Assembly (NCBI GenBank): GCA_947303855.1
Contig: CAMYZO010000007.1
Coordinates: 1-58,475, forward strand
From: an uncultured Prevotellaceae bacterium
GTDB taxonomy: Bacteria > Bacteroidota > Bacteroidia > Bacteroidales > Bacteroidaceae
Direction of reading: 5' to 3'
DNA: 58,475 bases
The notes under the pieces are model-generated. The model was not told the DNA's origin. It ran no database searches and saw nothing but the letters and a program-made list of their open reading frames with translations. The position numbers were made by a program, and so were the translations under genes. Shown one piece after another: positions 53,097 to 58,475 of this stretch; position 1 is the stretch's first letter, and each line of letters starts with the position of its first letter.

Positions 53097-53170
53097 TAGC
53101 GGGAGCCGGGATTGAACCGGCGACCTCATGATTATGAATCATGCGCTCTAACCAGCTGAGCTATCCCGCC
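53097..53170 (-). tRNA. tRNA-Met (anticodon CAT)
   Basis: 74 nt cloverleaf: acceptor GGCGGGA with TCCCGCT, D-arm GCTCAGCTGGTTAGAGC, anticodon stem-loop CATGATTCATAATCATG with anticodon CAT, T-arm GCCGGTTCAATCCCGGC, discriminator A. CCA is not encoded (the next bases are CAC). The first base pair is G-U. Elongator methionine is most likely; isoleucine tRNA with a modified CAT anticodon is the alternative, but the acceptor and stem sequences look methionine-type. The first pair argues against initiator only weakly. Confidence 0.93.
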
Positions 53171-53190
53171 ATGTTTTCTGTTTTGCGGGT

Positions 53191-53222
53191 GCAAAGGTAG
53201 TATTATTTTTCGAATTAACAAA
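53191..53222 (-). promoter_or_regulatory. Promoter of tRNA-Met
   Basis: On the minus strand TTTG (53219-53222), 19-bp spacer, TACCTTTGC (53191-53199), 20 bp before the tRNA 5' end. The clearest complete Bacteroidota promoter in the window. Confidence 0.75.
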
Positions 53223-53238
53223 ATTTCTATGAGAAAAA

Positions 53239-53270
53239 TTTCAAAATTCGCGAAAAAGTTGTAATTTTGC
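53239..53270 (+). promoter_or_regulatory. Promoter of the START-like gene
   Basis: TTTC (53239-53242), 19-bp spacer, TAATTTTGC (53262-53270), 31 bp before the ATG at 53302. Confidence 0.6.
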
Positions 53271-53301
53271 CCCAATAATACGTGATAAAACTGACCTAAA
53301 G

Positions 53302-53709
53302 ATGAATACGACGAAACAAAAGCTATATATTGAGTACCCGTTGGCTACAAAGTCGCCGGGTTTAGTATGGGAGCAGATAGGTACTGTTCATGGCCTTGGT
53401 CGCTGGTTGGCTGATTATGTCGAGGACGTCGGCGATGATGTGATTTCATTTACATGGGGCGAGGTATGGACAGACCATCATACACTGGAGGCCAGGGTGG
53501 TGGAACGCCAGCGGAACAGCTACATCAGGCTGCAGTGGGTGAATGAGGAAGACCCTGAGGCATATTGGGAGATGCGTATAGGCCGAAGCGACCTGACCGA
53601 TGAGCTTTTTCTGCATGTATCCGACTATGCGTTGCCTGAAGATATTGACGACCTGCATGATTTGTGGGACGGAAATATGGAACGGCTGCACCGGGTCAGC
53701 GGACTGTAG
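53302..53709 (+). CDS. START-like domain protein
   Basis: 135 residues, no signal peptide. The pattern KLYIEYPLATKSPGLVWEQI, then GLGRWLADYVEDVGDDVISF, TWGE, and a long C-terminal helix (PEDIDDLHDLWDGNMERLHR) is that of the small START-like (SRPBCC-fold) proteins found in Bacteroidota, which have a hydrophobic ligand pocket. Its own promoter lies upstream; it precedes the LptF/LptG permease by 78 bp containing another -7 box. Link to lipid handling is suggested only by that neighbour and the fold. Confidence 0.75.
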   Translation: MNTTKQKLYIEYPLATKSPGLVWEQIGTVHGLGRWLADYVEDVGDDVISFTWGEVWTDHHTLEARVVERQRNSYIRLQWVNEEDPEAYWEMRIGRSDLTDELFLHVSDYALPEDIDDLHDLWDGNMERLHRVSGL

Positions 53710-53756
53710 AATAATTAAAAATTTAAAAATTATAACGTACTCTGTGTTTTTTATTG

Positions 53757-53765
53757 TAATTTTGC
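53757..53765 (+). promoter_or_regulatory. -7 box of the LptF/LptG-ribBA genes
   Basis: TAATTTTGC, 22 bp before the ATG at 53788. No TTTG at the usual distance. Confidence 0.5.
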
Positions 53766-53787
53766 AGCTTGAATTGAATAGAGCGCA

Positions 53788-55701
53788 ATGTTTCGCATTA
53801 AAAAACTTGACATATTTGTAGCTAAGCAGTTCCTGCAATTGTTCGCCGGTGCTTTCTTCATCTGCCAGTTCGTGTTGATGATGCAGTTCTTGTGGCGTTA
53901 CGTCAATGAGCTGATAGGAAAGGGACTGTCGCTGGAAATAATGGCCCAGTTCTTCTGGTATATGGGACTGATGCTGATGCCGCAGGCCTTCCCACTGGCT
54001 ATTCTGCTGTCGTCACTGATAGTCTTTGGTAACTTGGGTGAAAGCTCTGAACTGACGGCTATCAAGGCAGCCGGTATTTCACTGTTGCAGGCCTCACGCT
54101 CTATCATCGCCATTGTTATACTCATAGCCTGCACCTCTTTCTATTTTCAGGATGTAGTGGGCCCCTTCGCCGATAAGTCGTTCTACCAGCTGTTGCTCTC
54201 AGTGAAGCAGAAGAGTCCTGAGGTGGAGATACCTGAGGGCATCTTCTACGATGGTATACCCAACTCCAACCTCTATGTTCAGAAGAAAAACCTGGAAACG
54301 GGTATGCTGTACGGTATCATGATTTACCGGCGCACCAACAGCTATGAGGACCAGGCCATTATCCTTGCCGATTCGGGTACGATGCAGACCACGGCAGAGA
54401 AAAAACACCTGCTGCTGACGCTGTATAATGGTGAGTGGTTTGAGAATATGCAGAGTCAGGATATGGCCGGTGCAGCCCACGTGCCGTATCGGCGTGAGAC
54501 CTTTGCACTGAAGCGTATCGTGCTCGACTTTGACAGCGACTTTAACCTGGCCGATGAGACCGGCATCGCTGCTGATGCCCGCTCCAAGAGTCTGGACCAG
54601 ATCCTGACAGACCTTGACTCTATCATCATCTTCAACGATTCTATAGGACGGCAATTTGAGCGCGATTCCCGGTACCGCACCTTCAACCAGCCCGTCATTA
54701 ACAAGAAAGACTCTCTGAAAGCGTATGCTCAGGCAGCCTCCGGGAAGGTCAACTTCGACAGTCTTTTCCTGAAACTGTCTGACAACGAGAGGCGTGTGGT
54801 GGTACAGCAGGCCATGCAGCGCGCCCAGTCGGAATCGTACGACCTGAACATGAAGAGCGAATACTCGTTCAACATCAATCGCCACGAGCGTATGCACCGC
54901 ATGGAGGCCATCAACCGCTTCACCATGGCCCTGTCGTGCGTCATCTTCTTCTTTATAGGCGCACCTCTGGGCGCCATTATCCGTAAGGGCGGCATGGGCG
55001 TGCCCGTCATCATCTCGGTGGTGGTGTTTATCATCTATTACATCTTTGAGAACTCGGGCATGCGTATGGCACGCGCTGATGAGTGGACGGTATGGTTCGG
55101 TAAGCTGATATCAACCATGGCACTGGCTCCGGTGGCTGTGTTCTTTACCTATAAGGCCAATAACGATTCGGTGGTGTTCAACGTAGACCTGTATAAAGAC
55201 CTGGCACGCCGTGCCTTGGGACTCCGGATGAAGCGGAACATCATTCGCAAGGAGGTGATTATCGAAGACCCGAAATATCAGCTGGACGTACGCCTGCTGA
55301 AAGCCATTGACAACCGTATCGTGGCATACTCCGAGGAGCACAAACTGCTGCATTTGCCGAACCCCATCAAGGTGTTCTTCAGTGCCAGCAACGACCATGA
55401 GATAGAACGTATCAGCAGCGCGCTGGAGACGGCCGTCGAAGATTTGAGCTACTCGAAAGACCGCATCATCCTGACAGAGCTTAACAACTATCCCATTCTC
55501 ATGGTGCATGCCCATACACGGCCGTTCAACAAGAAGTGGATGAATATCATAACAGGACTGGTGCTGCCTGTAGGCCTGTTCTTCTATCTGCGTATGTGGC
55601 GCTTCCGCCTGCGTCTGTACAAAGACCTGCACGACATCAGGCAGACCAGCGAGCGGCTGGTTCCGCGTATCATGGAGTATGCACATCTTGAAAACATATA
55701 A
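53788..55701 (+). CDS. LptF/LptG-family lipopolysaccharide export permease
   Basis: 637 residues of the YjgP/YjgQ family. Three N-terminal helices ([56 protein letters not shown]), a beta-jellyroll-like periplasmic domain (about 130-290), then more helices ([56 protein letters not shown]). [20 protein letters not shown] is the conserved cytoplasmic coupling element. A long C-terminal extension of about 150 residues with a further hydrophobic segment is typical of the Bacteroidota forms. It moves LPS from the inner membrane with the LptB ATPase, encoded elsewhere. Confidence 0.9.
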   Translation: MFRIKKLDIFVAKQFLQLFAGAFFICQFVLMMQFLWRYVNELIGKGLSLEIMAQFFWYMGLMLMPQAFPLAILLSSLIVFGNLGESSELTAIKAAGISLLQASRSIIAIVILIACTSFYFQDVVGPFADKSFYQLLLSVKQKSPEVEIPEGIFYDGIPNSNLYVQKKNLETGMLYGIMIYRRTNSYEDQAIILADSGTMQTTAEKKHLLLTLYNGEWFENMQSQDMAGAAHVPYRRETFALKRIVLDFDSDFNLADETGIAADARSKSLDQILTDLDSIIIFNDSIGRQFERDSRYRTFNQPVINKKDSLKAYAQAASGKVNFDSLFLKLSDNERRVVVQQAMQRAQSESYDLNMKSEYSFNINRHERMHRMEAINRFTMALSCVIFFFIGAPLGAIIRKGGMGVPVIISVVVFIIYYIFENSGMRMARADEWTVWFGKLISTMALAPVAVFFTYKANNDSVVFNVDLYKDLARRALGLRMKRNIIRKEVIIEDPKYQLDVRLLKAIDNRIVAYSEEHKLLHLPNPIKVFFSASNDHEIERISSALETAVEDLSYSKDRIILTELNNYPILMVHAHTRPFNKKWMNIITGLVLPVGLFFYLRMWRFRLRLYKDLHDIRQTSERLVPRIMEYAHLENI

Positions 55702-55744
55702 TATATAATATAAGGTATAAAATATAATAAGGTGTAAGGAAGAT

Positions 55745-56953
55745 ATGGAGAATTTCAAATTGAATACTATAGAAGAGGCCATTGACGACTTCCGTGAAGG
55801 AAAGTTCGTCATCGTGGTCGACGACGAAGACCGCGAGAATGAGGGTGACCTGATTTGTGCTGCAGAGAAGATAACGCCAGAGATGGTGAACTTCATGCTG
55901 AAGTTCGCCCGGGGCGTGCTCTGTGCCCCGATTACCATCAGTCGCAGTGAAGAACTGGAACTGCCTCATCAGGTACAGGAGAACACATCGATGCTGGGAA
56001 CACCCTTCACCGTGACCGTTGACAAGCTGGAGGGCTGTGCCACGGGGGTCTCTGCCCATGACCGTGCCGCCACCATCCGGGCACTGGCTGACCCCACGTC
56101 AACGCCCAAGACCTTCGGTCGCCCGGGGCATATCAATCCGCTTTATGCCCAGGACAACGGCGTGCTGCGCCGCTCCGGCCATACGGAGGCTGCCATCGAC
56201 CTGTGTAAGCTGGCTGGACTCTACCCGGCCGGTGCCCTGATTGAGATTATGAACGACGACGGCACCATGGCCCGTATGCCGGAACTGCAGATCTTTGCCA
56301 AGGAGCACCAGATGAAGATTATCACCATCAAAGACCTGATAGCCTACCGGTTGAAGAAGGAATCGCTTATTGAGGTGGGCAACCGCGTGGATTTGCCGAC
56401 CCGTTACGGACATTTCCAGCTTATCCCCTTCCGTCAGAAGTCGAACGGCCTGGAACACATGGCTCTCATCAAGGGTGAATGGAAGGAAGACGAGCCGGTG
56501 CTGGTACGCGTCCACTCCTCGTGTGCCACGGGCGATATCCTCGGTTCCATGCGCTGCGACTGCGGCGAACAGCTGCACCGCTCGCTTGAGATGATAGAAA
56601 ACGAGGGCAAGGGTGTGCTTATCTATATGCAGCAAGAGGGGCGCGGCATTGGCTTGATGAACAAGATTGCTGCCTACAAGCTGCAGGAGGAAGGGCTTGA
56701 CACCGTGGAGGCCAATGTTCACCTGGGCTTCAAGCCCGATGAGCGCGACTACGGCTGTGGCGCACAAATGCTTCGGCTGTTAGGCATCCACAAGATGCGT
56801 CTCATGACCAATAACCCCACCAAGCGTGTCGGTCTGGAGGCCTACGGACTGGAAATCGTTGAGAACGTACCTATTGAGATTACTCCCAATGAGTATGATT
56901 ACCGTTACCTGAAGACAAAGCAGGAACGTATGGGACATGAGCTGCATTTGTAA
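55745..56953 (+). CDS. ribBA: Bifunctional riboflavin synthesis enzyme RibBA
   Basis: 402 residues with two fused enzymes. Residues 1 to about 205 are 3,4-dihydroxy-2-butanone 4-phosphate synthase ([54 protein letters not shown]). The rest is GTP cyclohydrolase II with the zinc cysteines in [20 protein letters not shown], the catalytic [20 protein letters not shown], and [15 protein letters not shown]. Together they make both precursors of riboflavin. All catalytic residues look intact. The 43-bp AT-rich gap after the permease suggests co-transcription; a hairpin follows at 57025. Confidence 0.96.
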   Translation: MENFKLNTIEEAIDDFREGKFVIVVDDEDRENEGDLICAAEKITPEMVNFMLKFARGVLCAPITISRSEELELPHQVQENTSMLGTPFTVTVDKLEGCATGVSAHDRAATIRALADPTSTPKTFGRPGHINPLYAQDNGVLRRSGHTEAAIDLCKLAGLYPAGALIEIMNDDGTMARMPELQIFAKEHQMKIITIKDLIAYRLKKESLIEVGNRVDLPTRYGHFQLIPFRQKSNGLEHMALIKGEWKEDEPVLVRVHSSCATGDILGSMRCDCGEQLHRSLEMIENEGKGVLIYMQQEGRGIGLMNKIAAYKLQEEGLDTVEANVHLGFKPDERDYGCGAQMLRLLGIHKMRLMTNNPTKRVGLEAYGLEIVENVPIEITPNEYDYRYLKTKQERMGHELHL

Positions 56954-57024
56954 AAGCCCCTGATTCTCAGTGATTTTGACAATTATATAATCGCGCGGCT
57001 GTCAATGCCGTTCAATGACTTCAG

Positions 57025-57048
57025 GCAGGGCAACTTAGGTTGTCCTGC
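57025..57048 (+). terminator. Probable terminator of ribBA
   Basis: GCAGGGCAAC (57025-57034) pairs with GTTGTCCTGC (57039-57048) with one G-U and a 4-base loop, followed by a short TTTCATT. The T-tract is weak. Confidence 0.55.
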
Positions 57049-57226
57049 TTTCATTCTGTGTAGAAAGGCCGTCAAGGTAACGTGGGTTCATCTTCGTAAT
57101 CCGAATCATCGCACTTTGTCACACATTACAATATGGCACTAAAATAAGATTTGCAGTGAAAAACAGCCGAATTTTTGTGATTTTTAAAGAAAATGTACTC
57201 TTTTGCAATAATTTTTTGGGATTTTT

Positions 57227-57259
57227 CTTGCAAGTTTTGGATTTATTGACTATCTTTGC
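57227..57259 (+). promoter_or_regulatory. Promoter of the OmpA-like envelope gene
   Basis: CTTG (57227-57230), 20-bp spacer, TATCTTTGC (57251-57259). It lies 17 bp before an ATG at 57277 and 143 bp before the preferred ATG at 57403. Confidence 0.65.
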
Positions 57260-57312
57260 AGCATTAATTGCAATTTATGTGTAAACAGGACTCAAAACAA
57301 TTTGTTATTCCT

Positions 57313-57337
57313 GCTTGTTCAACGTCTTTGAACAGGC
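57313..57337 (+). promoter_or_regulatory. Leader hairpin
   Basis: GCTTGTTCAA and TTGAACAGGC form a 10-bp stem (one G-U) around a 5-base loop, between the promoter and the preferred start codon of the last gene. If translation starts at 57277 instead, it lies in the coding sequence. Confidence 0.45.
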
Positions 57338-57402
57338 AAGATGCTGTTTGTGCCTGTTTGCCAGACAATCATTTTTATGAAGGTCATTCTTCAGTTGACA
57401 GA

Positions 57403-58475
57403 ATGATTCTATCAATCCGTCGCCCTTATATATATAATAATGTACGCGCGAGGGGATTGTTGTCCATGATGTTGTTGTTTATGCTTGCCAATGTGTGTGA
57501 AGGCGCCGTGTCTCAGAGTGTACAACAACAATATGATGTTGAAAGAGGGGTCAGTATGTCATTCCCGATAAATGGCGCAAAACTTGATGCTGACTTCGGA
57601 GAGAACAAGCACGAACTTGAAAGTATGTCTGCCATCATCAGCCAGGTGGCTGCTGACAGCAGTGCCAGCATACGGCGGATTGTCGTCTGTGGCTATGGGT
57701 CGCCTGACGGTCCTTACGCCTTTAACGAAAAATTGGCTAAGAAACGTGCTGATGCCTTAGTGGCCAAACTGAAAGAGGGTAGCCGTTATGATGACAAACT
57801 CATTGAGGTCAGTTATGTCGCAGAAGACTGGGACGGCTTGACTGAGTTTATCGAAGAAGCTACCTTGGAGCAGATGCCGAATCGCGAAGCTATATTAGAA
57901 GTGATCAGCAGCAATCGGCGCCCTGACGAGAAGGAGCGTGTTATCCGTAAACGCTATCCTAAGGATTTCAAATATCTCAAGGATCATGTATTGCAGAAGC
58001 TGAGACGTTCTGAATATCGCATTGAGTATGTCACTAACCAAGATCCCAATGCGCCATTGGATAGCCTCTCTGCTTTGAGGACAGGAGCAGTCCGGGGGAA
58101 TCAACAACAGGCTGCACAGAACCACGACACGAAAAACAACCTGCAACAGAGTCAGCAGTCAAGCAGTCTTAAAATGTGGAGGGCACTCCTGATAGGCTTG
58201 CTGTTGTTGATGATGCTTGCGGCAGGCTATCTGATTTACCGGTCGAAGTCTAAAGGCAGATGGGTAAGTGCAAAAGATGAAGAGACAGCGGATGATGAAT
58301 CAGACGATACTGAGAACATATCCCCGCAGTCGGTACAACAAAATAATGAGCATAGGAATCCTTCGGGTATCATAACAGAACCGAAGGGTTGGTCAGCCGT
58401 GGCATCTGCTGCACCGGTTGTGGCCTCAGTCGTGCCTCCTGTAGCTGAAAATGATGCTCCAGAGGCTGAAAATGA
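57403..58475 (+). CDS. OmpA-like (DUF3868-type) envelope protein, 3' end outside the window
   Basis: The frame is open from 57277 to the last base. I prefer ATG 57403, which gives a signal peptide (RGLLSMMLLFMLANVCEGAV); ATG 57277 adds 42 residues of no clear character. The next 180 residues fit the OmpA-like C-terminal domain of Bacteroidota fimbria-associated DUF3868 proteins: MSFPINGAKLDADFGENKHE, RIVVCGYGSPDGPYAFNEKL, AKKRADALVAKLKEG, WDGLTEF, and a closing RRSEYRIEYVT. A Gln/Asn-rich linker, a membrane helix (ALLIGLLLLMMLAAGYLIY) and an acidic then Pro/Ala/Val-rich segment follow. The usual N-terminal DUF3868 part is missing. Likely an envelope component, perhaps of a pilus-type cluster beyond the edge. 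Confidence 0.7.
   Translation, partial: MILSIRRPYIYNNVRARGLLSMMLLFMLANVCEGAVSQSVQQQYDVERGVSMSFPINGAKLDADFGENKHELESMSAIISQVAADSSASIRRIVVCGYGSPDGPYAFNEKLAKKRADALVAKLKEGSRYDDKLIEVSYVAEDWDGLTEFIEEATLEQMPNREAILEVISSNRRPDEKERVIRKRYPKDFKYLKDHVLQKLRRSEYRIEYVTNQDPNAPLDSLSALRTGAVRGNQQQAAQNHDTKNNLQQSQQSSSLKMWRALLIGLLLLMMLAAGYLIYRSKSKGRWVSAKDEETADDESDDTENISPQSVQQNNEHRNPSGIITEPKGWSAVASAAPVVASVVPPVAENDAPEAEN

Larger units (their letters stand above)
56954..57276. other. Intergenic region after ribBA
   Basis: No credible gene. From left to right: GC-moderate sequence with a terminator-like hairpin (57025-57048), about 100 bp without recognisable features, then a strongly AT-rich stretch leading into the promoter at 57227-57259 for the last gene. 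Confidence 0.6.

Noticed and set aside
53097..53170. tRNA as a mobile-element attachment site
   Set aside because: No integrase gene and no direct repeat of the tRNA 3' end was seen nearby.

Overview
The window looks like chromosome of a Bacteroidota species, most likely Bacteroidales and Prevotella-like. The sequence shows SusC/SusD pairs, surface proteins ending in type IX-secretion-like tails, many start-proximal boxes of the form TAnnTTTGC (the Bacteroidota -7 element), GC-rich genes separated by AT-rich gaps, and the order IMP cyclohydrolase-mreBCD-mrdA-rodA. The genus is inferred. I see no rRNA, insertion sequence, integrase or CRISPR array.

Layout. 1-2719 (+): end of NAD kinase and an ABC exporter. 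2722-2804: four 22-bp-period palindromic repeats between convergent genes. 2818-23826 (-): a polysaccharide-utilisation-type locus with two SusC/SusD pairs, three fasciclin-type (FAS1) lipoproteins and two paralogous secreted proteins with chitobiase-C-like domains. Eight of these nine genes look like one transcript ending at 5564-5596. The ninth (2818-5484) has its own promoter. 24076-29264 (+): two family-1 pectate-lyase-like proteins diverge from the locus, one fused to a fibronectin III domain and autotransporter-type beta-helix repeats. 29424-31853 (+) is a membrane beta-propeller/AraC regulator without kinase or receiver domains, the obvious candidate controller. The set is best read as a pectin-type locus: lyases cut outside the cell, SusC/D and FAS1 lipoproteins bind and import, and the regulator senses.

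32164-37131: a compact orphan histidine kinase, a small basic ORF, stand-alone AICAR transformylase, a small ORF, rplS, and a 5'-nucleotidase split into two genes joined by a 21-bp repeat. 37153-43494 (-): rodA, mrdA, mreD, mreC, mreB and stand-alone IMP cyclohydrolase, transcribed from the cyclohydrolase end. PurH activity is therefore split over two genes about 8 kb apart.

43608-51960 (-): two tandem histidine kinases with periplasmic solute-binding sensor domains, then a tandem pair of histidine acid phosphatases of which the upstream one has lost every recognisable catalytic residue. 52132-58475: a bile-acid/sodium-symporter-family transporter (+), tRNA-Met (-), a START-like protein, an LptF/LptG permease, ribBA, and a truncated envelope gene with an OmpA-like/DUF3868-type domain at the right edge.

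The most interesting items are the FAS1-SusCD locus with its kinase-less regulator and operator-like inverted repeat, the dead phosphatase beside a live one, the split purH and split 5'-nucleotidase, the palindromic 22-bp array, and a possible small antisense RNA after the regulator.
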